Source: Syntrophotaleaceae bacterium (GTDB taxonomy: Bacteria > Desulfobacterota > Desulfuromonadia > Desulfuromonadales > Syntrophotaleaceae). From it: a stretch of 64,000 nucleotides of DNA. The position numbers were made by a program, and so were the translations under genes. Positions 15,659-24,823 of the stretch are shown one piece after another (position 1 is the first letter of the stretch; each line of letters opens with the position of its first letter). Under the pieces are notes generated by a model. The model worked only from the letters and a program-made list of their open reading frames with translations, was not told where the DNA came from and searched no databases. The stretch spans positions 1,178,001 to 1,242,000 of the forward strand of contig JAWKQB010000001.1 of assembly GCA_041390365.1 (NCBI GenBank). The letters are read 5' to 3'.

Positions 15659-17593
15659 ATCGGGTAGGAGGCGGGGTCACCCCCGCCGTCCTCCCACACC
15701 ACCGTGCGTACGGTTCCGTACACGGCGGTTCACAAAGCACTCTGAAAGCGTCTGAGACTGTCTACCAAGCAGATCAGCCCCAGTTTATCGAAGAAGGATT
15801 TTCGAAACGCATCGTGCATGTGCGAGGCTCCTGCATTCCACCAGGGGCCTCGCCCGTTTTGAGCCGACCTCCATGCTCTGAGTTCCGACAATCCCCGCCG
15901 CATCAAATTCCTGGCCCGCGTAAAAGAGCGCTTCCACTGCCGCCACAGAATGCAGCGTAGTTTCCGCCTGACCCAGCTATCCAGTTCTTCGAAGATGCCT
16001 TTGACTTCCGCCAGCCGAAAGTAGGCGATCCATCCCCGCAGTTTCGGGGTGGACTCTTCGATGACCCGTTTGAGGCTGTGTCCCCTTCCCCGACGAAAGA
16101 GCTCTCTGAGGTTGGCCTTGAACCGTTTCACAGAGCCTTCAGCCACCTTGAGCCGCGGTTTCTTGTGAAAGGTCATCCTGTAACCCAGAAAGGTTCTCTC
16201 CCAGGGGCGGCCAACGGCGCTTTTGACGCGGTTGACCTTGAGTTTCAGCCGCTGTTCGAGAAACTGGATCAGCGAAGCCATGACCCGCTCCGCCGATTGC
16301 CGACTGCGCACGTAAATGTTGCAATCATCGGCATAACGGCAGAAGGCGTGGCCGCGCCTCTCCAGTTCCTTGTCGAACTCGTCAAGCAGGATGTTCGACA
16401 ACAGCGGCGAGAGCGGGCCGCCTTGCGGCGTCCCTTCCACCCGTGGCGAGACGATCCCCCCTTCGAGCACTCCGGCCCTCAGGTATCTGCGGATCAGTCG
16501 CAGTACACGGGGGTCTTTGACCTTGCGGGCCACTCGTGCCATAAGCACGTCGTGTCCGACCCGGTCGAAGAACTTCTCCAGGTCGATATCGACCACCCAC
16601 CGCCGCCCTTCGGCCACATGCCTGCGGGCTGCTTGTACCGCCTGGTGGGCGCTCCGTCCGGGCCGAAACCCGTAGGAGCTATCGGAGAATCCGGTATCGA
16701 ACAGCCGCATCAGCTCCTGATGCAGCGCCTGCTGAATGAGCCGGTCCAGCACCGTGGGAATGCCGAGCATGCGCACCCCGCCGCCGGGCTTGGGTATCTC
16801 GACCTTCCGCACCGGTTGGGGCTGGTAGCTTCCGTTCAGCAGGTCCTCCTTGATGCGCGGCCATTCCTTGACCAGGTAGCCTTTCAGCTCACCCACCTGC
16901 ATCCCGTCGATGCCGGGGGCTCCCTTGTTGCCAACCACCCGGTCGTAGGCCGCCATCATGTTGCCGCGACTGACAACCTCTTCCATCAGCCGCGTCTCCG
17001 CTTCCGTCCAGGACGGTTCCCGGCATGCCGTGACGTTTGACGCACCTGTGCCATACTCTTGCGACTTCCGGTCGCTACCCTCGGGCGCGGCCCCTGATAT
17101 CTCAACCAGGGCTTCTGCTTCTTCGATCGTCATCGAAATTCGAGTCTCCTGAATGGCGCCTCGTGTTCGGCCCTTCACCGGGATGGTCAACCCCGGCTAC
17201 TATGGCCTCTGCTGACTTCTGCCGACCCGTCCCGACGCCTCTCGACGCCGGTAGCACGAGGCAGATCGGCAGATCTCCCAGGGTAATGCGCGTGACCTTC
17301 CTCCCATATACCCGCCGCATCTACAGCCCCACCCTCCCGGATGGCTATGGGGCTTTGAAGATGTTGGCCTTCTCGCCCGGATGGAACTGCCTCGTATGCG
17401 ATTTCTGTTCGTCGGGCCGGGAGTTTGCCTGCGGCTTCCTTCAGATCCCACCTCGCGGTGGACACCCTTGCCGTTCGGCTAGTGGTTCCCGCCATCAGGG
17501 TCCACAGGGGACTTACACCCCCAAGTCATCCGGTTATCACCACAACAACCGGAACAGCGCCAGTCAAGGCGCTACGCGCCATGCCTGGCGCAC
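15659..17593 (-). mobile_element. Group II intron with maturase ORF, inserted behind the tRNA-Pro terminator
   Basis: The intron is read on the minus strand. Its 5' end GTGCGCC starts at 17593. A typical non-coding 5' domain region of about 460 nt follows, then the reverse-transcriptase gene. Domain V (about 15699-15731) reads GAACCGCCGTGTACGG...CGTACGCACGGTGG on the minus strand, the usual catalytic hairpin. Domain VI ends in CTACCCGAT at 15659, with a bulged A (15665) as the seventh base from the 3' end, matching the branch point and an AY terminus. Total length is about 1935 bp. The 5' exon is the T tract of an intrinsic terminator (17600-17626); insertion there is the habit of group IIC introns. 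The subclass is inferred from position and the lack of an endonuclease domain. Confidence 0.88.
15730..17133 (-). CDS. ltrA: Group II intron reverse transcriptase/maturase
   Basis: A 467-residue intron-encoded protein. The RT core shows PKPGGGVRMLGIPTVLDR, the SYGFRPGRSAHQA block, 'VVDIDLEKFFD', TPQGGPLSPLLSNILL and the catalytic Y267-A-D-D270 box. After it come the maturase (X) domain around residues 330-400 and a basic C-terminus; no HNH endonuclease domain is visible. It would splice the intron RNA and drive retrohoming. ATG 17133 is chosen because GGAG lies 12 nt upstream; the frame is open to a TTG at 17190. Its stop overlaps domain V of the intron RNA, as is common. All core motifs look intact. 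Confidence 0.92.
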   Translation of the reverse strand: MTIEEAEALVEISGAAPEGSDRKSQEYGTGASNVTACREPSWTEAETRLMEEVVSRGNMMAAYDRVVGNKGAPGIDGMQVGELKGYLVKEWPRIKEDLLNGSYQPQPVRKVEIPKPGGGVRMLGIPTVLDRLIQQALHQELMRLFDTGFSDSSYGFRPGRSAHQAVQAARRHVAEGRRWVVDIDLEKFFDRVGHDVLMARVARKVKDPRVLRLIRRYLRAGVLEGGIVSPRVEGTPQGGPLSPLLSNILLDEFDKELERRGHAFCRYADDCNIYVRSRQSAERVMASLIQFLEQRLKLKVNRVKSAVGRPWERTFLGYRMTFHKKPRLKVAEGSVKRFKANLRELFRRGRGHSLKRVIEESTPKLRGWIAYFRLAEVKGIFEELDSWVRRKLRCILWRQWKRSFTRARNLMRRGLSELRAWRSAQNGRGPWWNAGASHMHDAFRKSFFDKLGLICLVDSLRRFQSAL

Positions 17594-17599
17594 CAACGC

Positions 17600-17626
17600 A
17601 AAAAGGCCACTCCTTTCGGAGTGGCC
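17600..17626 (-). terminator. Intrinsic terminator of tRNA-Pro
   Basis: GGCCACTCC (17605-17613) pairs with GGAGTGGCC (17618-17626) around a TTTC loop; on the minus strand five T residues follow (17600-17604). It lies about 30 bp downstream of the tRNA 3' end. The group II intron begins at 17593, only 11 nt past the stem. Confidence 0.9.
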
Positions 17627-17654
17627 TAACTGCTTGTTTTTTCTTCTCATTGAA

Positions 17655-17731
<77 letters not shown>

Positions 17732-17846
17732 TCAATCAACGTGAGGCGGATTATTGTCCATCCACTGGTAAATGTCAAGGGAAAAGTCGACCTCAAATCA
17801 TCTCTTCCATCTCTAAAAACCTCAACAACTTCGCTGTATTAAATAA

Positions 17847-19535
17847 TCAGGCCGATCGGGAAAGGGCTTTGGTGACGTTAAAGGTGTGATCGCCGATCTT
17901 GGCGAAGTGATGGAGGATGTCGATGAAGAGCAATCCCTGGTTGACGGCACACTCGCCCGTATTAAGGCGGGCGATGTGGTTGTTCCGCAGGTTTTCCTCG
18001 AGATTGTCGATAACCCCCAGGAGGAAAAAGGATTTCTCGCCGATGGAACGATCTTCCCTTTCCAGGGCATCGATAGTGAAAGCCAGATATTCCCTGATCT
18101 TTTCGGCCAGTTCCATGATCTCCTCGACAGCGCTTTCAGAGAAGGAGATCTTTTGTTGTTTCCGTTTGACAAAGAGTTTGCAGAGATTCTCGCAGTGGTC
18201 CCCTATCCTCTCCAGATCGTTGGCCATGTGCATCATCGCGGCGACATCCTGAGACATCTGCCTGGTAATCGACTGCTGGGACAGGGCGACAAGAAAGTCG
18301 GTGATTTCCTTCTGCAGCAGGTCGACAATCTCTTCCATTTTCTCAAGGTGTACCAGCCTTTTTTCATCGATGTGTGGAAAAATGGCCAAGGTTTCCTGGA
18401 ACATCTCGAGGGTGATCTGAGCCATACGCCGGGTCTCAGAACGGGCCTGTCCATAAGCGATGGGAGGAGTGTTGAGCACCCGGTTGTCGAGGTACTTGAG
18501 ATGAAATTCCGAGGCTTCCTCTTTGCCGGGAATGAGCAGGGTGGTCAGCCGGCACAAAACCCCCACAAGAGGCAGGAAAATGAGTGTATTTATAATATTG
18601 AAAAGGGTATGGGTATTGGCGATGTGTCGGGCAATAAAGGGTTTATCGCCCAAAACGACACCCAGCTTTTCGGCTTCGGCGACTGACTGTACGACAAAAT
18701 CGGCATCCTCCGGGGTGATATGGTTGACGAAGTCCAGAAACACCGGAAACAGCAAAAGCATGTAGCCGACGCCAAGGAAATTGATAAGAAAATGAGCGAG
18801 GGCGGTACGGCGTGCAACCCGGTTGGTGCCTATTGCGGCAAGATTGGCGGTAACGGTGGTGCCGATATTTTCACCCAGAATGAGTGCGACGCTCGCTTCA
18901 AAGGAGATCAGACCTGCCGTGGCCAGGGCGAGCGTGATGCCGATGGTGGCGCTGCTGCTCTGAACAAATATGGTCAGCAGGGCGCCGAGGAGGACGGCGA
19001 GGAGATGATTGTCGCCGACCATAAGGAAAAAATTCTGAAACTCGACGCTGTCCTTGATCGGATCGAAGGCCTCTTTCATAGTGGCGAGGCCGAAGAAGAG
19101 GATGCCGAAGCCGAGCAGGATTTCGCCAACGTAGCTCCATTGCCTGCTTTTGGAAAAAAGCTTCAGCCCGGTCCCAAGACCGATGGCGGGGAGTGCGTAC
19201 TGGGTGATCTTGAAGGCCAGCAACTGGGCCGTGATGGTGGTGCCGATGTTGGCACCCAGAACGACTCCGATCGATTGAGTCAGGGTCATGAGACCGGCGT
19301 TGACGAAGCCGACCACCATGACGGTCGTGGCACTGGAGGACTGGATAATGGCGGTCACGGCTAACCCGACGAGGGTACCAATGATCCGGTTGTTGGTTAG
19401 GGCGGTGAGGATCTTCCGCATCCGATCCCCTGCCACCTTCTGCAGCCCTTCCGACATGATTTTCATGCCGAACAGGAAAAGTCCGAGCCCCCCCAGCAGG
19501 CCGAACACCATCGCTTGATTGAAAAACGCAGGCAA
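17847..19535 (-). CDS. Na+/phosphate cotransporter family protein with C-terminal PhoU-like domain
   Basis: A 562-residue membrane protein. Two Na/Pi-cotransporter repeats each carry QSSSAT (in AIIQSSSATTVMVVG and VQSSSATIGITLA) and a G-(A/E)-NIGTT motif. The N-terminal GGLGLFLFGMKIMSEGLQ is the usual family opening. Residues about 350-560 are hydrophilic and helical, with repeated PhoU-like coiled segments (HMANDLERIGDHCENL). It would take up phosphate with Na+ or regulate phosphate balance. TTG 19535 is preferred because GGGAG lies 7 nt upstream; the frame is open to TTG 19562, and ATG 19511 is another option. A perfect CGGGCA-GAAA-TGCCCG hairpin (19566-19581) lies in its leader. Confidence 0.9.
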   Translation of the reverse strand: MPAFFNQAMVFGLLGGLGLFLFGMKIMSEGLQKVAGDRMRKILTALTNNRIIGTLVGLAVTAIIQSSSATTVMVVGFVNAGLMTLTQSIGVVLGANIGTTITAQLLAFKITQYALPAIGLGTGLKLFSKSRQWSYVGEILLGFGILFFGLATMKEAFDPIKDSVEFQNFFLMVGDNHLLAVLLGALLTIFVQSSSATIGITLALATAGLISFEASVALILGENIGTTVTANLAAIGTNRVARRTALAHFLINFLGVGYMLLLFPVFLDFVNHITPEDADFVVQSVAEAEKLGVVLGDKPFIARHIANTHTLFNIINTLIFLPLVGVLCRLTTLLIPGKEEASEFHLKYLDNRVLNTPPIAYGQARSETRRMAQITLEMFQETLAIFPHIDEKRLVHLEKMEEIVDLLQKEITDFLVALSQQSITRQMSQDVAAMMHMANDLERIGDHCENLCKLFVKRKQQKISFSESAVEEIMELAEKIREYLAFTIDALEREDRSIGEKSFFLLGVIDNLEENLRNNHIARLNTGECAVNQGLLFIDILHHFAKIGDHTFNVTKALSRSA

Positions 19536-19669
19536 GATCGAACTCCCATTCCAGCCCGGCAATAACGGGCAGAAATGCCCGCTCCGGCTTACCTGGCCGG
19601 CGAGACTATAACCTGAAGCAGCCGTTTATTTCAAGGAAAAGGGATAAAGCGAATTGCGAGCCAAGGCTC

Positions 19670-20284
19670 CTAGAGTTGATGAATCCAGGACGTGCTGCCG
19701 CTGCCCTGGCGAAGCACTTCGATCCGGTCCTCGACAAGGCTGATGACGGTGGAGGGTTCTCCCATGACAATTCCTCCGTCGACGACGATATCAAGCTGCT
19801 TCCCGAGATCGGCTTCGATCTGGGCGGGATCGTAGTAAGGTTCTTCACCGCTGACATTGACGCTGGTGGTAACCAGGGGATGACCGAGGTTTTGAACAAT
19901 GCTCAGGGCAATGGGGTTTGCGGGAATCCGGATCCCTACCGTTTTTTGCCGGGTGGTGAGAATATCGGGAACAATTCGGGTCGCTTCCAGGATAAAGGTA
20001 TAGGGTCCGGGAAGATAACGCTTCATGATCTTGAAGGAAAAATTGCTGACCTGGGCATAGTTGGAAATATCGGAAAGGTCGGCACAGATAAATGAGAAGG
20101 GCTTGCGGGGATCTCGCTGCTTGAGCTGATACAACCTTTTAACCCCTTTTTTATTGAAAATATCGCATCCCAATCCATAGATGGTATCGGTGGGATAGGC
20201 AATGACACCGCCCTGTTTGAGACAGTCGACGATGCGGTTGATCAGGCGCAGTTGGGGATTTTCAGGGTTCAGGGATAAAAGCAT
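19670..20284 (-). CDS. yciO: YciO/Sua5/YrdC-family protein (threonylcarbamoyl-AMP synthase-like)
   Basis: A 204-residue YrdC-fold protein. 'GGVIAYPTDTIYGLGCD', the LKQRDPRKPFSFIC stretch, RYLPGPYTFIL and the late TTSVNVSGE are the conserved nucleotide and threonine/bicarbonate site elements. The N-terminal 'NPENPQLRLINR' and overall pattern are closest to E. coli YciO rather than TsaC. TsaC-type enzymes make threonylcarbamoyl-AMP for the t6A37 tRNA modification; YciO shares the fold, but its role is less settled. The start follows GGGAG at 8 nt spacing. Confidence 0.85.
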   Translation of the reverse strand: MLLSLNPENPQLRLINRIVDCLKQGGVIAYPTDTIYGLGCDIFNKKGVKRLYQLKQRDPRKPFSFICADLSDISNYAQVSNFSFKIMKRYLPGPYTFILEATRIVPDILTTRQKTVGIRIPANPIALSIVQNLGHPLVTTSVNVSGEEPYYDPAQIEADLGKQLDIVVDGGIVMGEPSTVISLVEDRIEVLRQGSGSTSWIHQL

Positions 20285-20379
20285 GGCGAAATCTCCCAGA
20301 TGAAAGTAATGCGGGAAACTTGTTCTCTCGTTAGAGTCTAGCAGGGTCCCCCTAAGGCCGCCAGATCGGGGATATTCTT

Positions 20380-20820
20380 TCAGCCGGTATGACCGAACCC
20401 TCCATGGTTGCGGTCGGTCACTTCCAGTTCATCAACAGGCCGGAGGGAGGCGCGAAGGACCGGAGAAAAAACGATCTGGGCGATCCGCTGCCCCGGTTGG
20501 ATGACAACGGTTTCCTGCCCATGATTGATCAGAATGATGCCGATCTCCCCCCGGTAGTCGGCATCGATGGTGCCGGGGGAATTGACCAGGGTCAGTCCTT
20601 CTTTCAGGGCCAGGCCGGAACGGGGTCTGATCTGACCCTCATAACCCGGAGGTATCGCCAGGGCCACTCCCGTCGGAACCAGCGTGCGATTTCCGGGAGA
20701 GAGATGACAGGGCTGTTCCAGGCAGGCGCAGAGGTCCATCCCCGCGGCGAAATCGGTCATGTAGGCCGGAATAAGGGCGGCTTCGCGCAGCAGTTTGATG
20801 TCGACAACCAGTTCGTTCAT
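20380..20820 (-). CDS. dut: dUTP diphosphatase (trimeric dUTPase)
   Basis: A 146-residue protein of normal dUTPase length. The five motifs appear in order: AGMDLCACL, RSGLALKEG, the uridine-binding hairpin NSPGTIDADYRGEIGI with the catalytic Asp, GQRIAQIVF, and the C-terminal lid RNHGGFGHTG (a variant of RGxGGFGSTG). It hydrolyses dUTP to dUMP and pyrophosphate, keeping uracil out of DNA and feeding thymidylate synthesis. It lies 33 bp downstream of the M16 peptidase gene and probably belongs to the end of the same leftward operon. Confidence 0.95.
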   Translation of the reverse strand: MNELVVDIKLLREAALIPAYMTDFAAGMDLCACLEQPCHLSPGNRTLVPTGVALAIPPGYEGQIRPRSGLALKEGLTLVNSPGTIDADYRGEIGIILINHGQETVVIQPGQRIAQIVFSPVLRASLRPVDELEVTDRNHGGFGHTG

Positions 20821-20853
20821 AGGGATTCAGCATGAATTGGAGGGACCGGTCGT

Positions 20854-22119
20854 TCAGTCGCCTCCCAGGGTCAGATCCAGAAGTGGGAAATCTTTTTCAT
20901 CCACCCTTCCCACCATTTGCAGAGAGAGCGACTTATCCTGGAAAATTTCTGCAGCAAGACGCAGGATATCTTCGCTTCCGACCTTGTCAATCCGCTCCAG
21001 AACCTCTTCCGTACCCAGAAGCCGGCCGAAATAGAGTTCGTTTCTGGCCAGCCGGGTCATATGATTTTCGGTATTTTCCAGGGAGAGAAGGAATTGCCCC
21101 TTCAAATGCTCCTTGGCGGCGGTGAGTTCTTCTGCCGACAGGGGATGTTCGGTTATCTGGTGCAGTTCCTTGAGGATGATCCCGCAGGCATGAGGAGCAT
21201 CCTCGGGGGAAGTGCCGGCGTAAATGATCAGGGCTCCGGAGTCGGAATAGCTGTTGAGATAGCTGTAGACCGAATAGGCAAGCCCCCGTTGTTCCCGCAG
21301 TTTCTGAAAAAGTCTGGAGCTCATGCTGCCGCCGAGAGCTGTATTGAGCAGCTGACAGGCGTAACGGTCGGGATGCCCTTGCGGCAGGGCCGTCGAACCG
21401 AGACAGATGTGAACCTGTTCGAGCTCCTTCTTTTGGGTTCTGACCGTATGCCGAACCGTTTTGGGCGGCGAAGTCAGAATTTTTTTACCAGGGGGCAGCT
21501 TGTCGAAACCCCGACGAATTTCGGAGACGACATCATCATGATTTACATTGCCTGCTGCACAGACCAAGATGTTGCTGCCGCAATAATGATTTTTCAGCAG
21601 ATTGCGCAGTGCCTTGCGATCGAGGTTCTTGACGCTCTCAAGAGTGCCCAGAATGGGCCGGCCGAGAGGGTGGTCGGGCCACAGGGCATGGAAAAAGAGC
21701 TCGTGAACCAGTTCGTCGGGTGTATCCTCCACCATCAGAATCTCCTGGAGGATCACCCGCCGTTCCTTTTCAATCTCGTCGAGATCGAAAACCGAATGGA
21801 GCAGGATATCGTTCAGCAGGTCGAGGGCCAGGGGCAATTTCCGGCCGGCCACCTTTGCATAGAAGCAGCTGTATTCCTGGCTGGTAAAGGCGTTGAGGAC
21901 ACCGCCGACGGAGTCTATCTCCTTGGCAATATCCTGAGCAGTGCGTCGGCTGGTCCCCTTGAAAAGGAGGTGTTCGACAAAATGGGATATCCCCCCCTGC
22001 CCCTCCTTTTCATGGCGTGACCCGCTTTCAACCCAGAAGCCGACGGCTGCCGAATGGGCGGCCGGCAGCTTCTGGGTAAGAATACGGATGCCGTTATCGA
22101 GAACGGTTTTCTGAAACAT
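20854..22119 (-). CDS. M16 family zinc peptidase (processing-peptidase-like)
   Basis: A 421-residue inverzincin. The zinc site is H46-F-V-E49-H50 in the segment SHFVEHLLFKGT; the third ligand is expected about 76 residues on, in the EIEKERRVILQEI region. The C-terminal half is the second M16 domain (GTSPEDAPH...). The length and layout match the single-chain bacterial processing-peptidase-like proteins (YmxG/PepR type) usually encoded directly after pnp. The substrate is unknown. It starts 11 bp after the pnp stop codon, and the pnp-M16-dut order is conserved in this group of bacteria. Confidence 0.92.
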   Translation of the reverse strand: MFQKTVLDNGIRILTQKLPAAHSAAVGFWVESGSRHEKEGQGGISHFVEHLLFKGTSRRTAQDIAKEIDSVGGVLNAFTSQEYSCFYAKVAGRKLPLALDLLNDILLHSVFDLDEIEKERRVILQEILMVEDTPDELVHELFFHALWPDHPLGRPILGTLESVKNLDRKALRNLLKNHYCGSNILVCAAGNVNHDDVVSEIRRGFDKLPPGKKILTSPPKTVRHTVRTQKKELEQVHICLGSTALPQGHPDRYACQLLNTALGGSMSSRLFQKLREQRGLAYSVYSYLNSYSDSGALIIYAGTSPEDAPHACGIILKELHQITEHPLSAEELTAAKEHLKGQFLLSLENTENHMTRLARNELYFGRLLGTEEVLERIDKVGSEDILRLAAEIFQDKSLSLQMVGRVDEKDFPLLDLTLGGD

Positions 22120-22130
22120 TCAGACCGTTT

Positions 22131-24242
22131 CTACTCGTCTTCCGAAAGGGTCTGCCCCAGGGCTTCCTTGCGGGACAGCTTGATTTTACCCTGACGATCG
22201 ATATCCAGGCACTTGACCAGGACCTGGTCCCCTTCCTGAAGTACGTCCGTGACGTTACGCACCCGCTCTTTGGCCAGTTCGGAAATATGAACCAGACCGT
22301 CGGTGCCGGGGAAGATCTCGACAAAGGCGCCGAATTCCATGATCTTCTTGACGGTGCCCATATACAGCTTCCCGATTTCGGCCTCCTGTGTCAGATCGCG
22401 AATCATCCGGATCGCCTTCTTGCAGGCTTCGCTGTCGTTGGAAGCGATGTTGATCTTGCCGTCATCTTCAATGTCGATGGCGCAACCGGTGGCTTCCACG
22501 ATCCCCCGGATGTTCTTGCCGCCGGAACCGATGACGGTCCGGACCTGATCCGGCTTGACGTGAATAGTGGTGATCCTGGGGGCATAGGGGGACAATTCGG
22601 CTCGGGGAGCACTGAGGGCTTCGGCCATTTTCCCCAGAATATGAATGCGCCCTTCACGGGCCTGCTCTAGGGCCTGTTTCATGATGGCCTGGTCGACGCC
22701 GCCGATCTTGATGTCCATCTGCAGGGCGGTTATTCCATCGGCCGTACCTGTCACCTTGAAATCCATATCGCCGAGATGGTCCTCGTCGCCGAGAATGTCG
22801 CTGAGCACGGCGACGTCATCCCCTTCCTTGATCAGGCCCATGGCGATGCCCGCCACCGGCTGGCGGATGGGAACGCCGGCATCCATCAGGGCAAGGGAGG
22901 AACCGCAGACACTGGCCATGGACGAGGAGCCGTTCGATTCGAGGATGTCGGAAACCACCCGGATGGTATAGGGGAAGCCTTCATGATCGGGCAGAACCTT
23001 GGCAATGGAACGCTCGGCCAGGTAGCCGTGACCGATTTCCCGTCTCCCGGGGAAAAGCCGCATGCTGGTTTCGCCTACGCAGAAGGGTGGAAAGTTGTAG
23101 TGCAGCATGAACTTTTTGAATTCAAGGGACTGCACGTTGTCCATCCGCTGCTCATCCTTCGAGGTGCCGAGAGCGGTGGCCACCAGGGCCTGGGTTTCTC
23201 CGCGGGTAAACAGGGCACTGCCGTGAGCCCGGGGAAGCACCCCCACCTCGCTTGTGATGGGACGGATGGTTTGCATGTCCCGTCCGTCGATGCGCACCTT
23301 TTCCTTGATGATCATCTGCCGCACGACCTTCTTCTGCACGGAGGACAGAACATCGCTGATCTCGTCCTCGGCGCCGGGGAATTCTTCCGTCAGCGACTGA
23401 CCGACATCCTGCTTGACAGCGGCAATGGCTGCGTAGCGGTCCTGTTTCACGCGAATACGTTGCGCTTCCAGAAGTCTGGCTTCGGAAAGTTCGGTGACCC
23501 GGGCGACGAGGGCGGGATCGATCTCGGGCATTTCGAATTCGCGTTTGGCTTTCCCGACAAGCCGGACAAGCTCCTCCTGCAGGTCGATCAGGGGCTGCAT
23601 GGCTCGATGCCCGAAGAAGATGGCATCGAGCATCTCGTCTTCGCCGAGGAAATCGGCTTCCCCTTCGACCATGATGATGGCGTCGCGGGAGCCGGCCACG
23701 ATAATGTCGGCGTCGCTCTTTTCACGCTGTTCGTGGGTCGGGTTGGCGACCCACTGGCCGTCGACGCGACCGACCCTGACACCGGCGACCGGACCGTTGA
23801 AGGGGATGTCGGAGATGGCCACGGCAGCCGAACAGCCGATCAGGGCCAGGGTGTCGGGATCATTTTCCATGTCGACGGAGATGACCGTCGGCATGATCTG
23901 GGTGTCGAACAGATACCCCTTGGGGAAAAGCGGCCTGAGAGGCCGGTCGATCAAGCGGCTGATCAGGGTCTCCCGCTCGGAAGCGCCCCGCTCCCGACGG
24001 AAAAAGGACCCGGGGATCTTGCCCCCGGCATAGAATTTTTCCTGGTAGTTGACGACCAGAGGGAAGAAATCCTGACCTTCCTTTTTCTGCTTGGCGGAAA
24101 CGGCGGTGCAGAGAATCTTCGTGCCGCCGTAGGTAATGACGGTCGCGCCATCGGCCTGGCGAGCCATTTTGCCAGTTTCTATGGTCAGGGTCTGATTGTT
24201 GAATTGAATGTCCACGGTGATGGGATTCGGTTGATTGGCCAA
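22131..24242 (-). CDS. pnp: Polyribonucleotide nucleotidyltransferase
   Basis: A 703-residue PNPase of standard length. Two RNase PH domains (about 10-225 and 315-545) flank an alpha-helical linker; the second has LGDEDHLGDMDFKVTGT with the catalytic Asp residues and the phosphate-binding GSSSMAS.CGSSLALMDAGVP region. A KH domain follows (VRTVIGSGGKNIRGI, about 555-615), then an S1 domain (GTVKKIMEFGAFVEI, about 620-690). It degrades RNA 3' to 5' by phosphorolysis as part of the degradosome. It lies downstream of rpsO, separated by a terminator-like hairpin, the usual arrangement. Confidence 0.97.
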   Translation of the reverse strand: MANQPNPITVDIQFNNQTLTIETGKMARQADGATVITYGGTKILCTAVSAKQKKEGQDFFPLVVNYQEKFYAGGKIPGSFFRRERGASERETLISRLIDRPLRPLFPKGYLFDTQIMPTVISVDMENDPDTLALIGCSAAVAISDIPFNGPVAGVRVGRVDGQWVANPTHEQREKSDADIIVAGSRDAIIMVEGEADFLGEDEMLDAIFFGHRAMQPLIDLQEELVRLVGKAKREFEMPEIDPALVARVTELSEARLLEAQRIRVKQDRYAAIAAVKQDVGQSLTEEFPGAEDEISDVLSSVQKKVVRQMIIKEKVRIDGRDMQTIRPITSEVGVLPRAHGSALFTRGETQALVATALGTSKDEQRMDNVQSLEFKKFMLHYNFPPFCVGETSMRLFPGRREIGHGYLAERSIAKVLPDHEGFPYTIRVVSDILESNGSSSMASVCGSSLALMDAGVPIRQPVAGIAMGLIKEGDDVAVLSDILGDEDHLGDMDFKVTGTADGITALQMDIKIGGVDQAIMKQALEQAREGRIHILGKMAEALSAPRAELSPYAPRITTIHVKPDQVRTVIGSGGKNIRGIVEATGCAIDIEDDGKINIASNDSEACKKAIRMIRDLTQEAEIGKLYMGTVKKIMEFGAFVEIFPGTDGLVHISELAKERVRNVTDVLQEGDQVLVKCLDIDRQGKIKLSRKEALGQTLSEDE

Positions 24243-24401
24243 AACGATCTCCTTTAGAGGCCTGACGCCTGCTCGTAAAGCAGACGCCGGGGATGAGGGT
24301 AAGGCGGGGATAAATAGCTAAAGGAGGATGGCCTGAGACAGGGTCCGGACCCGTCCTGCTGGACGGATCGGCTCCTCTCTCCGGACAACCTCCCGAGCTG
24401 A

Positions 24402-24444
24402 CAAAACTCAGGCAGCAGGCTCCCCATGCGAAGAGCGTGCTGCC
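24402..24444 (-). terminator. Terminator-like hairpin between rpsO and pnp
   Basis: GGCAGCA (24411-24417) pairs with TGCTGCC (24438-24444); inner GCTC/GAGC pairs extend the stem. On the minus strand the stem is followed by TGAGTTTTGTC, a short U-rich tract. It starts right after the rpsO stop codon and probably partly terminates rpsO transcripts before pnp. The remaining gap (24243-24401) shows no gene. Confidence 0.65.
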
Positions 24445-24449
24445 TGTTA

Positions 24450-24716
24450 TTACCTGCGAATCCCCAGAGTTGAGATAATTGAGCGGTAGCGCTCGACGTC
24501 TTTTCTTTTCAGGTAATCCAGAAGCCGACGTCTTTGACCGACGATTTTCAGCAGACCCCTGCGGGAATGATGATCTTTCTGATGGGTCCGGAAATGTTCG
24601 GTCAGGTACCCGATGCGCTCGGACAGAAGAGCGATCTGTACCTCGGGGGAACCGGTATCTCCTTCATGACGTTTGAACTGTTCGATAATTTCCTGTTTAC
24701 GTTCCGTGGCCAGCAC
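24450..24716 (-). CDS. rpsO: 30S ribosomal protein S15
   Basis: An 88-residue S15. 'RHEGDTGSPEVQIALLSERI' and HSRRGLL with RRRLLDYL are family signatures that contact 16S rRNA helices 20-22. The GTG start at 24716 gives normal S15 length and sits behind the very strong AAAGGAGGTGGCACA; the frame is open upstream, but that part has no S15 sequence. A small palindrome (AAGCGTA/TACGCTT at 24754-24769) lies in the leader, where S15 often represses its own translation. Confidence 0.97.
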   Translation of the reverse strand: MLATERKQEIIEQFKRHEGDTGSPEVQIALLSERIGYLTEHFRTHQKDHHSRRGLLKIVGQRRRLLDYLKRKDVERYRSIISTLGIRR

Positions 24717-24783
24717 TGTGCCACCTCCTTTCACACTTAATTGTTCGAAATACAAGCGTATTTACGCTTTTGAAAGCTGTCAT

Positions 24784-24812
24784 CTTGTATCATAGATACC
24801 TGCCGGTGTAAA
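24784..24812 (-). promoter_or_regulatory. rpsO: Candidate sigma-70 promoter for rpsO
   Basis: On the minus strand TTTACA (plus positions 24807-24812; 5 of 6 consensus) is separated by exactly 17 bp from TACAAG (24784-24789; 4 of 6). It lies in the truB-rpsO gap, about 70 bp upstream of the rpsO start. An own promoter for rpsO-pnp is known in other bacteria. Confidence 0.45.
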
Positions 24813-24823
24813 GCTCAAATACC

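Noticed and set aside
16078..17040. 320-codon plus-strand frame opposite the intron maturase
   Set aside because: Antisense to a maturase with all RT blocks; translation has no recognisable domain.
22776..24257. 493-codon plus-strand frame opposite pnp
   Set aside because: Shadow of the intact pnp gene; no start signal or family sequence.
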